64,000 nucleotides of DNA from Hephaestia mangrovi. Lineage in GTDB: Bacteria; Pseudomonadota; Alphaproteobacteria; Sphingomonadales; Sphingomonadaceae. This document shows, one piece after another, positions 17,454 through 25,353 of this stretch (positions are counted from its first letter, which is position 1; every line of letters begins with the position of its first letter). Both the position numbers and the translations under genes were made by a program. Location: contig NZ_JAINVU010000003.1 in the NCBI RefSeq assembly GCF_019880555.1, positions 488,001 to 552,000 of the forward strand. Reading direction: 5' to 3'. The notes below the pieces were generated by a model. The model was given only the letters and a program-made list of their open reading frames with translations. It searched no databases and was not told the origin of the DNA.

Positions 17454-19001
17454 ATGACTTTTGCCAAACTCGGCCTTGCCGAGCCGCTCGTCCGCGCGCT
17501 CGAGGCCAAGGGCTATAGCGAGCCGACGCCGATCCAGGCGCAGGCCATCCCGACGCTGCTCGAAGGCCGCGACCTGCTGGGCATCGCGCAGACCGGCACC
17601 GGCAAGACCGCCGCGTTCGTGCTGCCGTCGCTGCAGCGGCTGGCGGAGTCGGGCAAGCGCTCGCTGCCCTATCACTGCCGCATGCTGGTGCTGACCCCGA
17701 CGCGCGAGCTCGCCACCCAGATCGCCGACAATGCGCGCGGCTATAGCAAGTTCTCGCAACTCTCGGTCGCCACCGTATTCGGCGGCACCAGCATCAACAA
17801 GAACCGCCAGGACATGAGCCGCGGCGTTGACCTGCTGGTCGCCACGCCCGGCCGGCTGCTCGACCTGATCGACCAGAAATACGTCAACCTGTCGATGCTC
17901 GAGATTCTCGTGCTCGACGAGGCTGACCAGATGCTCGATCTCGGCTTTATCCACGCGCTGCGCCGCATCGTGAAGCTGCTACCCCGGCAGCGCCAGTCGC
18001 TGTTCTTCTCGGCGACGATGCCCAAGGCGATCCGCGAGCTGGCCGATCAGTTCCTCAACGATCCCGCCATGGTTTCGATCAAGCCCGCGGCGACCACTGC
18101 CGAGCGGGTCGATCAATATGTCACGTTCGTCGGGCAAAAGGAGAAGCAGGCGCTGCTCACCATCAAGCTCGCCGATCCGACGATCGACCGGGCGCTGGTG
18201 TTCACCCGTACCAAGCACGGCGCAGACCGCGTCGTGAAGCTGCTTGCCGGCAACGGCATCGCTGCCAACGCGATCCACGGCAACAAGAGCCAGCCGCAGC
18301 GCGAGCGCGCCTTGGGTGCGTTCAAATCGGGCCAGGTGCCGATCCTCGTCGCCACCGATATCGCCGCGCGGGGCATCGACGTCTCGGGCGTCAGCCATGT
18401 GTTCAACTTCGAGCTGCCCAACGTGCCCGAGCAATATGTCCACCGCATCGGCCGCACCGCGCGCGCCGGGGCGAGCGGCGTGGCGATCAGCTTCTGCGCC
18501 GACGACGAGCGGCCCTATCTGCGCGATATCGAGCGCACGACGCGGCAGAAGGTCGCGATCGAGGCGCTGCCCGCCGATTTCGTCGCCGCCGCGGCCAAGC
18601 TCCAGGCCGAGCGCAAGCAGGCGATCGGCGCCGACCCCGCGCCGCGCGAGGATCGCCAGCGTGGGCCGCGCCGCCCGCGCGCCACGCACCAGGCGCGGCC
18701 GACCGGCGAAGCGCGCCGCGACGGTCGTCGTCAGGGCCAGGGTGGCAATCGTTCCCCGGCATATGGCGATACGCAGCGCGGTGAGCGTGCGCCCCATGGC
18801 GGTGATGGTCATCGTCCGGCGGCCGGACAGGGCGATGCCCGGCGCGCGCCGACCGGCGACCAGCGCAAGCCGTATCGCGGCAGCGACGGCGCACGGGCGC
18901 ACGATCGCGGCGACGGCCAGCCGGCGCAGGATCGCCGCCGCCCCCGCGGCAACAATCCGCGCCGCGGCGGGCCGCGCCGCCCGCAGTCGGCGCAACGCTG
19001 A
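17454..19001 (+). CDS. rhlE: DEAD-box RNA helicase (RhlE type)
   Basis: 515 residues. Q motif PTPIQAQAI, motif I AQTGTGKT (45-52), motif II DEADQMLDLGF, motif III SAT, and the second RecA domain with ATDIAARGIDV and HRIGRTARAG. From about residue 375 the tail is a low-complexity Arg/Gly/Asp/Gln-rich extension, a usual RNA-binding tail in this group. The enzyme unwinds short RNA duplexes with ATP, acting in ribosome assembly or mRNA decay, often in the cold. A leader of about 250 bp (17203-17453) separates it from the small membrane protein gene; I see no other gene there. Confidence 0.94.
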   Translation: MTFAKLGLAEPLVRALEAKGYSEPTPIQAQAIPTLLEGRDLLGIAQTGTGKTAAFVLPSLQRLAESGKRSLPYHCRMLVLTPTRELATQIADNARGYSKFSQLSVATVFGGTSINKNRQDMSRGVDLLVATPGRLLDLIDQKYVNLSMLEILVLDEADQMLDLGFIHALRRIVKLLPRQRQSLFFSATMPKAIRELADQFLNDPAMVSIKPAATTAERVDQYVTFVGQKEKQALLTIKLADPTIDRALVFTRTKHGADRVVKLLAGNGIAANAIHGNKSQPQRERALGAFKSGQVPILVATDIAARGIDVSGVSHVFNFELPNVPEQYVHRIGRTARAGASGVAISFCADDERPYLRDIERTTRQKVAIEALPADFVAAAAKLQAERKQAIGADPAPREDRQRGPRRPRATHQARPTGEARRDGRRQGQGGNRSPAYGDTQRGERAPHGGDGHRPAAGQGDARRAPTGDQRKPYRGSDGARAHDRGDGQPAQDRRRPRGNNPRRGGPRRPQSAQR

Positions 19002-19007
19002 GGCGGA

Positions 19008-20210
19008 TCAGGCCGGCGCCGTCGTGCGCCGGCCGACCATCGCCGATACCAACAGGATGGCGAGGCCGCCGAGCGCCAGGCCGCACCCGACCCAACCGGT
19101 CGAGGTCCAGCCGAGCCCGGCAGCGATCGCCAGCCCGCCGAGCCACGGGCCGAGTGCATTGGCGGTGTTGAATGCCGAATGGTTGAGCGCGGCGGCAAGT
19201 GCCTGGGCATCGCCGGCGACATCCATCAGCCGCGTCTGGAGCACCGTGCCCAGCGCGCCGCCGATCCCGATCGCGCCGATATCGGCCAGCATCGCCCACC
19301 AATTCCCGGCCGCAAGCGGATAGAGCGCCAGCGCCGCCGCGCTCCACAGCAGGATCACCGCGGCCGTCGGCAGCAGCGCGCGATCGGCGAACCGCGGCGC
19401 GATCAGATTGCCCGCGGTCATGCCGATGCCGAACACCATCAATGCGATCGGAATCAGCGATGGCGAAACCCGGGTCACCGCGAGCAGCGTATCGGCGAGA
19501 TAGGTGTAGACCGCGAACATGCCGCCGAACCCAATCGCGCCGATGCCCAAGGTCAGCCACACCTGGCCGCGTTTGAGAGCGCCGAGCTCGCGCAACGGGC
19601 TGGCGCGATGATCGGGCGCGTCGCGCGGGGCAAAGACCGCGACCAGCGCGGCGGTCAACGCGGCGAGCAGCGCGACCAGCCCGAATGCCCAGCGCCAGCC
19701 GACCCCTTGCCCCAGCCAATTGGCCAGCGGCACGCCCGCGATCGTCGCGACCGTGAGGCCGAGCAGCACCCGCGCGACGGCTTTCGTCCGATGCTCGCGC
19801 GGCACCAGCGAGGCGGCGACCAGCGAGGCGATCCCGAAATAGGCGCCGTGCGGCAGCCCGCTCAGGAAGCGGAACAGCAGCATCCAGTGATAGCTCGGCG
19901 CCAGGCCCGACAGCGCGTTGGCGAGCGCGAAGATCGTCATCAGCCCGATCAGCAACGTCCGCCGCGACAGCTTGGCGGCGAGCACCGCGATGGTCGGCGC
20001 GCCGACAACGACGCCCAGCGCATAGGCGCTTATCACATGCCCCGCGGTGGGCGCATCGATGCCGAGATCGCGCGCGAAATCGGGCACCAGGCTCATCGTC
20101 GCGAATTCGGTGGTGCCGATCGCGAAGCCACCAACCGACAACGCCAGATGGGTGAGGCCGACATGGCGGACGGCGCCGCTTGGCCGGTCGATCGTGGTGG
20201 AGGCGTCCAT
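19008..20210 (-). CDS. MFS transporter (AraJ/YdhP-like)
   Basis: 400 residues, 12 membrane helices. ATG 20210 is preferred; an in-frame ATG at 20261 would add 17 poorly conserved residues. Features such as GGFAIGTTEFATMSLVPDFA in helix 1, FRFLSGLPHGAYFGIA in helix 4 and the late LNHSAFNTANALGPWLGG place it with the drug/sugar exporter group that includes AraJ and YdhP. Substrate unknown. It converges on the helicase gene with 6 bp between stops. Upstream is a short inverted repeat, tgcatcg...cgatgca (20258-20281), possibly regulatory. Confidence 0.9.
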   Translation of the reverse strand: MDASTTIDRPSGAVRHVGLTHLALSVGGFAIGTTEFATMSLVPDFARDLGIDAPTAGHVISAYALGVVVGAPTIAVLAAKLSRRTLLIGLMTIFALANALSGLAPSYHWMLLFRFLSGLPHGAYFGIASLVAASLVPREHRTKAVARVLLGLTVATIAGVPLANWLGQGVGWRWAFGLVALLAALTAALVAVFAPRDAPDHRASPLRELGALKRGQVWLTLGIGAIGFGGMFAVYTYLADTLLAVTRVSPSLIPIALMVFGIGMTAGNLIAPRFADRALLPTAAVILLWSAAALALYPLAAGNWWAMLADIGAIGIGGALGTVLQTRLMDVAGDAQALAAALNHSAFNTANALGPWLGGLAIAAGLGWTSTGWVGCGLALGGLAILLVSAMVGRRTTAPA

Positions 20211-20311
20211 CGCGCCTAGCTGGCCATGCTGCACTGCAGCGTCAACTGCAAAAGCCTGCATCGGCGTGATGCGCGATGCAGGCGGGAGCCGAATCGCGGC
20301 GCGGTGGTTGT

Positions 20312-20328
20312 TAGGGTCAGGACCCTAG
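20312..20328. promoter_or_regulatory. Palindrome upstream of a small gene
   Basis: The sequence tagggtc-ag-gaccctag forms perfect 7-bp arms around two bases and extends by one mismatched pair. It lies 21 bp upstream of the ATG at 20350, partly before a gaggagagg ribosome site. It could be a protein operator or an RNA hairpin; no cognate regulator is nearby. Confidence 0.5.
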
Positions 20329-20349
20329 TCGCGACAGAGGAGAGGTTCG

Positions 20350-20616
20350 ATGGATATCAGCACCCAGACCGCCGCCGAGCGCATCGCGCGCGTGCTCGCC
20401 GGCCAGCGGATCAGCGCCAATGGCGAAGGCGACGCGGAATCGGCGGCCCGGCTGGTCGAGAACAGCTGGAAGGATCATCTCGCCGATGCCGCTGCCGTGC
20501 TGCGTACCTTGCGCGAGCCAGATCGGGCGATGGCCAACGCGGGCGACCCCGCAGTCTGGGAACGCATGATCCTCGCCGCGATCGAGCAGACCAAGCCCGA
20601 AACGGTGGTGCTTTAG
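20350..20616 (+). CDS. Small conserved-looking hypothetical protein
   Basis: 88 residues with a strong ribosome site (gaggagagg). The sequence is soluble, helical and mildly acidic, without signal peptide or membrane segment (MDISTQTAAERIARVLAGQR ... WKDHLADAAAVLRTLREPD). No known family. Convergent with the nitroreductase gene, 9 bp apart. The good start site and a palindrome just upstream argue that it is real. Confidence 0.7.
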   Translation: MDISTQTAAERIARVLAGQRISANGEGDAESAARLVENSWKDHLADAAAVLRTLREPDRAMANAGDPAVWERMILAAIEQTKPETVVL

Positions 20617-20625
20617 CGCCCAGCG

Positions 20626-21291
20626 CTAACCGCGGATCGTCAGCCACTCGCTTTGCGGCGCGCGGGTGGTGCGCAGGCGGTTGGCGGGGGCGGCGGGATC
20701 CTCATGACCGATCGCCATGCCGCAGAACAGCATGCGCTCGGGCGGTGTGGCGAGGAACCGCGTGACGGTTTCGGGATACATCGCCCAGCATTCCTGCGGG
20801 CAGGTCGCCAGCCCCGCCTCGACGGCGAGCAGCATCACGTTTTCCAGATACATGCCGAGATCGGCCCATTGCGGCGGCCCCATCGCGCGGTCGACGGTGA
20901 CGAACAGCGCGGCGGGCGCGCCGAAGAACGCGAAATTGTCGGCAAAGGCGCGCCGCCGGGCTTCCCGATCGTCGCGCCTCACGCCGAGCGCCGCATACAG
21001 CGCCTCGCCGACCGCGAATCGGCGCGTGCGATAGGGCTCCCCGAGCGCGGGCGGGTAGATCGCATAAGCGGCCGGCTCGATTCGGCCCGCCGCCAGTGTG
21101 TCGCGCATGATCGCCTTGAGTTGCCGTAGCGACTCTCCGGCGACGAGATCGACGTGCCACGGCTGGAGATTGCCGCCGCTCGGCGCGCGCGCCGCCTTGG
21201 TGACGATGGCATGGAGCAGATCGGGCGCCACCGGCCGATCGAGGAACCCGCGCACCGATCGCCGCGCCGCTATCGCCTCGGTTACCGTCAT
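20626..21291 (-). CDS. Nitroreductase family protein
   Basis: 221 residues. The N-terminal AIAARRSVRGFLDRPV and RAPSGGNLQPWHV are the FMN-binding motifs of the nitroreductase superfamily, and the C-terminal LFCGMAIGHEDP completes the flavin site. The family reduces nitroaromatics, quinones or enones with NAD(P)H; the natural substrate cannot be read from sequence. ATG 21291 is chosen because the longer open frame to 21696 is unrelated. It is transcribed away from the thiolase gene. Confidence 0.9.
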   Translation of the reverse strand: MTVTEAIAARRSVRGFLDRPVAPDLLHAIVTKAARAPSGGNLQPWHVDLVAGESLRQLKAIMRDTLAAGRIEPAAYAIYPPALGEPYRTRRFAVGEALYAALGVRRDDREARRRAFADNFAFFGAPAALFVTVDRAMGPPQWADLGMYLENVMLLAVEAGLATCPQECWAMYPETVTRFLATPPERMLFCGMAIGHEDPAAPANRLRTTRAPQSEWLTIRG

Positions 21292-21393
21292 CCACCCCCT
21301 CCCTTTTCGACGATTCGGTATGCGCACCCTCTTGCCGTGAACGTCAATTCGCGCGACACTCGGTTGCAAATCAGGACTAATGGAGAGGACGGC

Positions 21394-22563
21394 ATGGCAG
21401 AAGCCTATATCGTCGATGCGGTGCGGACCGCCGGCGGCAAGCGCGGCGGCAAGCTCGCCGGATGGCACCCCGCCGACATGGCGGGCGAAGTACTCAACCG
21501 AATCGTCGAGCGTACCGGCATCGATCCGGGCGCGATCGACGACGTCATCATGGGCTGCGTCAGCCAGGGCGGCGAGCAGAGCTTCCAGGTCGGCCGCGGC
21601 GCCGTCCTCGCGTCGAAACTCCCCGAGAGCGTGCCTGCGGTGACGATCGACCGCCAGTGCGGCTCCTCGCAACAGGCGATCCAGTTCGCGGCGCAAGCGG
21701 TGATGTCAGGCACGCAGGACGTGGTGATCGCCGCCGGGGTCGAGAGCATGACGCGGGTGCCGATGGGCTCGACCGGCATGCTGTTCGCGCAGGCCGGGCT
21801 CGGCAAGGCCAAGTCGCCGCGCCAGGAGGAACGTTATCCGGGCATCCAGTTCAGCCAATTCATGGGCGCCGAGATGATCGCGCACAAATATGGCTTCTCG
21901 CGCGATCAACTCGATGAATATGCGCTCGAAAGCCATCGCCGCGCTGCCGCCGCGACCGAGCGCGGCGATTTCGCCGACGAGATCGTGGCGTTGACGATCG
22001 AGACGCCCGAAGGCGAGCAGCAGCACGGCATTGACGAGGGCATCCGCTTCGATGCGACCTTCGAGGGCATCCAGTCGGTCAAGCTGTTGAAGGAGGGCGG
22101 GGTGATCTCGGCAGCCAACGCCAGCCAGATTTGCGACGGGTCGAGCGCGGTGATGGTCGTCTCCGAAGCGGCGTTGAAGGCGCATGGGCTGACCCCGCGG
22201 GCGCGCATCCACCACCTCACCGTGACCGGCGGCGACCCCGTGGTGATGCTCGAGGAGCCGCTGTTCGCCACCGATCGCGCCCTGAAGCGCGCCGGCATGA
22301 CGATCGACGAGATCGACCTGTACGAGGTTAACGAGGCGTTCGCCCCGGTGCCGCTCGCCTGGCTCAAGCACACCGGCGGCGATCCGGCGAAGATCAATGT
22401 CAACGGCGGCGCGATCGCGCTTGGCCATCCGCTCGGCGCCTCGGGCAGCAAGCTGATGGCGACGCTGGTCCACGCGCTCGGGAAACGCGGTGGCCGTTAT
22501 GGCTTGCAAACCATGTGCGAAGGCGGCGGCATCGCCAACGTGACGATCATCGAGCGGCTGTAA
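21394..22563 (+). CDS. Acetyl-CoA C-acyltransferase (thiolase)
   Basis: 389 residues, start ATG 21394 after ggagagg. The nucleophilic Cys is in DRQCGSSQQA. The C-terminal catalytic region has NGGAIALGHPLGASG (His) and the second Cys in TMCEGGG. Thiolases of this size either split 3-ketoacyl-CoA in beta-oxidation or condense acetyl-CoA. The following SDR resembles 3-hydroxyacyl-CoA dehydrogenases, so a degradative role is more likely. A palindromic element lies in the 141-bp gap between the two. Confidence 0.94.
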   Translation: MAEAYIVDAVRTAGGKRGGKLAGWHPADMAGEVLNRIVERTGIDPGAIDDVIMGCVSQGGEQSFQVGRGAVLASKLPESVPAVTIDRQCGSSQQAIQFAAQAVMSGTQDVVIAAGVESMTRVPMGSTGMLFAQAGLGKAKSPRQEERYPGIQFSQFMGAEMIAHKYGFSRDQLDEYALESHRRAAAATERGDFADEIVALTIETPEGEQQHGIDEGIRFDATFEGIQSVKLLKEGGVISAANASQICDGSSAVMVVSEAALKAHGLTPRARIHHLTVTGGDPVVMLEEPLFATDRALKRAGMTIDEIDLYEVNEAFAPVPLAWLKHTGGDPAKINVNGGAIALGHPLGASGSKLMATLVHALGKRGGRYGLQTMCEGGGIANVTIIERL

Positions 22564-22588
22564 GCTGTAGCCAAATGCAAACCGTCCC

Positions 22589-22677
22589 CCTGAACTCGTT
22601 TCAGGGTCCATGGGCCGACAGTCGCCGCGAGGAAGCGAGCAGCGTTGCACCATGGATGCTGAAACAACCTCAGCATG
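22589..22677. repeat. REP-like palindromic element
   Basis: Arms 22589-22613 (cctgaactcgtttcagggtc, then catgg) and 22650-22677 are imperfect reverse complements meeting through ccatgg, with about 36 bp between. This style of intergenic palindrome (CTGAA...TTCAG...CCATGG) resembles interspersed repeats of sphingomonads. It sits between two genes of the same direction, so it may shape the processing or stability of their transcript. Confidence 0.6.
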
Positions 22678-22704
22678 GCGACCTAATATACGAGGGAGAA
22701 TGAC

Positions 22705-23487
22705 ATGGAACTCGGCACCAATATCGCGGCCGTCGTCACCGGCGGCGCCTCGGGCCTTGGTGCGGCGACCGCGCGGGCGCTTGCGGCGAAGGGCGCCAAG
22801 GTCGCGATCTTCGACCTGCAAGTCGAGAAAGGCCAGGCGCTTGCCGACGAGATCGGCGGCGTCTTCTGCGAAGTGAACGTCACCTCGGACGACTCGGTCG
22901 ATGCCGGCTTTGCCAAGGCGCGCGCCGCGCATGGCCAGGAAGCGGTGCTGGTCTGCTGCGCGGGCACCGGCAATGCGATGAAAACGGCGAGCCGCTCGAA
23001 GGAAGATGGCTCGATCAAGCATTTCAGCCTCGATGCGTTCAACTGGCTCATCCAGATCAACCTGATCGGCACCTTCCGCTGCGTCGCCAAGTCGGCCGCC
23101 GGCATGCTGACGCTCGAGCCCGGCGTGGATGGCGAGCGCGGCGCGATCGTGATGACCGCCAGCGTCGCCGCCGAGGACGGGCAGATCGGGCAGGCCGCTT
23201 ATTCGGCGTCCAAGGGCGGCGTCGTGGGCATGACCTTGCCGATCGCGCGCGACCTGATGAGCGAGGGCATCCGCGTCAACACCATCCTGCCGGGCATTTT
23301 CGATACGCCGCTGATGCAGGGCGCACCGCAACAGGTGAAGGACGCGCTCGCCGCCTCGGTACCGTTTCCCAAGCGGCTCGGCCATCCGGAGGAATATGCC
23401 CGGCTCGCGCTGGCGATGATCGAGAACAGCTATTTCAACGGCGAGGACGTCCGCCTCGATGGCGCGATCCGCATGGCGCCGCGCTGA
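22705..23487 (+). CDS. SDR oxidoreductase, 3-hydroxyacyl-CoA dehydrogenase type II-like
   Basis: 260 residues. NAD-binding TGGASGLGAATARAL, the aspartate of FDLQ favouring NAD over NADP, and the catalytic Ser...Tyr-x-x-x-Lys in AYSASKGG. The GMLTLEPGVDGERGAIVMTAS stretch and the C-terminal LDGAIRMAPR are typical of the human HSD17B10-like group. Probable role: oxidation of 3-hydroxyacyl-CoA, upstream of the neighbouring thiolase step. Start has a gagggag ribosome site. Confidence 0.92.
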   Translation: MELGTNIAAVVTGGASGLGAATARALAAKGAKVAIFDLQVEKGQALADEIGGVFCEVNVTSDDSVDAGFAKARAAHGQEAVLVCCAGTGNAMKTASRSKEDGSIKHFSLDAFNWLIQINLIGTFRCVAKSAAGMLTLEPGVDGERGAIVMTASVAAEDGQIGQAAYSASKGGVVGMTLPIARDLMSEGIRVNTILPGIFDTPLMQGAPQQVKDALAASVPFPKRLGHPEEYARLALAMIENSYFNGEDVRLDGAIRMAPR

Positions 23488-23498
23488 AATCCGCCATC

Positions 23499-23579
23499 GT
23501 CATTGCGAGGGCCGCAGGCCCGCGGCAATCCAGCGCGCGCGCGCCTGGCTCTGGATTGCTTCGCTGCGCTCGCAATGAC
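23499..23579. repeat. REP-like palindromic element
   Basis: Left arm 23499-23533 (gtcattgcgag ... caatccag) and right arm 23551-23579 (ctggattgc ... gcaatgac) are imperfect reverse complements. It lies between convergent genes and may serve as a bidirectional transcription end. The same type of sequence is common between genes in sphingomonads. Confidence 0.65.
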
Positions 23580-23587
23580 GCACATGG

Positions 23588-24151
23588 CTAAAGCGCTTTC
23601 TGCCCCACCACATTGCCCGGCGGGCTGTAGCGGCAGACGAGGTAATCGTCGCTGCGGTTGCTCGCCAGGGCGCAGCCCACCGCCTTGCTGCCGCGCCAGA
23701 TGATCTGCGTGTAATGCGCGACATCCTCGTAATTGCCGGTGGTGCTGAAATCGGGCGTCACACCGTTCCTGAACCACTTCTTCTCCGCGATCCAGGCATC
23801 GACCATCTCGCGGTAGCGATAGGCGTCGCGTGTCCCGGTCCACAGATTCTCGCCCTCGCGGCCCAGCCCCTGCGGTTGCACGGCGTGCGCGAATCGCCCG
23901 GTCCGCGCCATCTGCTCGGCATAGGCCTGCGCATCGCGGGCGAGCGCGTCGTTCCACACCAGCGGCGCCACCCCCACCGCGCGCCGCGCCGCGTTGTGAC
24001 GCTCCAGCATCACGCGTTGCAGCGCGGCCGGATCGCGCGGCGCCGGGCCGGCGAAGGTGCGGGGCTCGACCACACGAGTCGGCGCCGCCTGCTGCGAGGG
24101 CGACGGCGCGCACGCCGCGAGCATCATCAGCGATGCCAGAATGATCCTCAT
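23588..24151 (-). CDS. CAP (SCP/PR-1) domain lipoprotein
   Basis: 187 residues. A short signal peptide ends in LMMLAAC, a lipobox, so it is probably lipid-anchored. The CAP domain includes ERHNAARRAVGVAPLVWNDALA, HYTQIIWRGSKAVGCALA and YLVCRYSPPGN, with the conserved His and Glu pair (HN...; EN in GREGENLW). Bacterial CAP proteins have no settled activity; proposals include peptidase-like or lipid-binding roles in the envelope. Divergent from hemW, 41 bp apart. Confidence 0.92.
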   Translation of the reverse strand: MRIILASLMMLAACAPSPSQQAAPTRVVEPRTFAGPAPRDPAALQRVMLERHNAARRAVGVAPLVWNDALARDAQAYAEQMARTGRFAHAVQPQGLGREGENLWTGTRDAYRYREMVDAWIAEKKWFRNGVTPDFSTTGNYEDVAHYTQIIWRGSKAVGCALASNRSDDYLVCRYSPPGNVVGQKAL

Positions 24152-24192
24152 GCCTTTCCCTCGATCGTCGCCCGCGCCATATCGCCGGCGTG

Positions 24193-25347
24193 ATGAATGC
24201 CGCCCAAACGCCGCCGCTCGCGCTTTATGTCCATTGGCCGTTCTGCGTCTCGAAATGCCCCTATTGCGACTTCAATAGCCATGTCCGCGCCGAAATCGAC
24301 CAGCAGGCGTGGCGCGATGCGCTGCTCGCCGATCTTGCCCATGAAGCGCGCGAGACGCCCGGCCGCAAGCTCGGATCGATCTTCTTCGGCGGCGGCACGC
24401 CGTCGCTGATGCCGCCCGAAACGGTCGCGGCGATCATCGCGGCGGCGGCCGCCGCCTGGGGGTTCGAGCCGGGGATCGAAATCACGCTGGAGGCCAATCC
24501 CTCCTCGGTCGAGGCCGCGCGTTTCGCCGATCTCGCCGCCGCTGGCGTCAACCGCGTGTCGCTGGGCCTGCAGGCGCTCGACGATGAGGCGCTGCGTTTC
24601 CTCGGCCGCGCCCACGACGTTGCCGAGGGCCTCGCCGCGCTCGATACCGCGCAGGCCGTGTTCGATCGCGTCAGCTTCGATCTGATCTACGCCCGCCCCG
24701 GCCAATCTCTCGCCCAATGGGAAGCCGAGCTCGCCCGCGCGATCGGCTTCGGCACCGAGCATCTCTCGCTCTATCAACTGACGATCGAGCCCGGCACGCG
24801 CTTCGCTACCGAGGCCGCCGCCGGGCGCCTGGTCATCCCCGATGCCGATGCCGCCGCCGACCTGTTCGAGGCGACCCGCAGCCTCACCGCCGCCGCCGGC
24901 CTGCCCGCCTATGAAATCTCCAACCACGCCCGCCAGGGCGCGGAGAGCCGCCACAATCTCAGCTATTGGCGCTACACCGGCTATGCCGGGATCGGCCCCG
25001 GCGCTCACGGCCGCCGCAACGCGCTGGCGACCACCCGGCATCGCAAGCCGGAGAACTGGCTGTCGGCGGTGGCGCGCAACGGCCATGGCACGCAGAGCGA
25101 GGAGCCGCTCGACCCTCGCGCCCGCGCCACCGAGGCGCTGGTGATGGGCTTGCGCCTTGCCGAGGGAATCGATTTCGGCCGCCACGCCGAACGGGGGATC
25201 GCGATCGCGCCGCTGCTCGACGACGCGGCGGTGGCGCGGCTCGAACGCGCCGGGCTGGTCACGCGATCGCCGGCACGGCTCGCGCTCACCGACACGGGAA
25301 TGCCACTGCTCGACGCGATCCTGCGCGAGGTGACGACCGCCGCCTGA
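24193..25347 (+). CDS. hemW: Radical SAM heme chaperone HemW
   Basis: 384 residues. The radical-SAM cluster motif is CVSKCPYC (CX3CX2C) preceded by YVHWPF, then FFGGGTPSLMP and the C-terminal HemN-like domain (YEISNHARQGAESRHNLSYW; GIGPGAHGR). HemW is often annotated as coproporphyrinogen III oxidase, but it lacks the N-terminal residues of true HemN and is considered a heme chaperone. Start ATG 24193 or the adjacent GTG 24190. In the same operon space it faces the LpoA-like gene, 6 bp between stops. Confidence 0.93.
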   Translation: MNAAQTPPLALYVHWPFCVSKCPYCDFNSHVRAEIDQQAWRDALLADLAHEARETPGRKLGSIFFGGGTPSLMPPETVAAIIAAAAAAWGFEPGIEITLEANPSSVEAARFADLAAAGVNRVSLGLQALDDEALRFLGRAHDVAEGLAALDTAQAVFDRVSFDLIYARPGQSLAQWEAELARAIGFGTEHLSLYQLTIEPGTRFATEAAAGRLVIPDADAAADLFEATRSLTAAAGLPAYEISNHARQGAESRHNLSYWRYTGYAGIGPGAHGRRNALATTRHRKPENWLSAVARNGHGTQSEEPLDPRARATEALVMGLRLAEGIDFGRHAERGIAIAPLLDDAAVARLERAGLVTRSPARLALTDTGMPLLDAILREVTTAA

Positions 25348-25353
25348 TCGCGC

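Noticed and set aside
24193-25347. Coproporphyrinogen III oxidase
   Set aside because: Length and N-terminus are of HemW, which lacks the HemN-specific N-terminal region; heme chaperone is the safer call.
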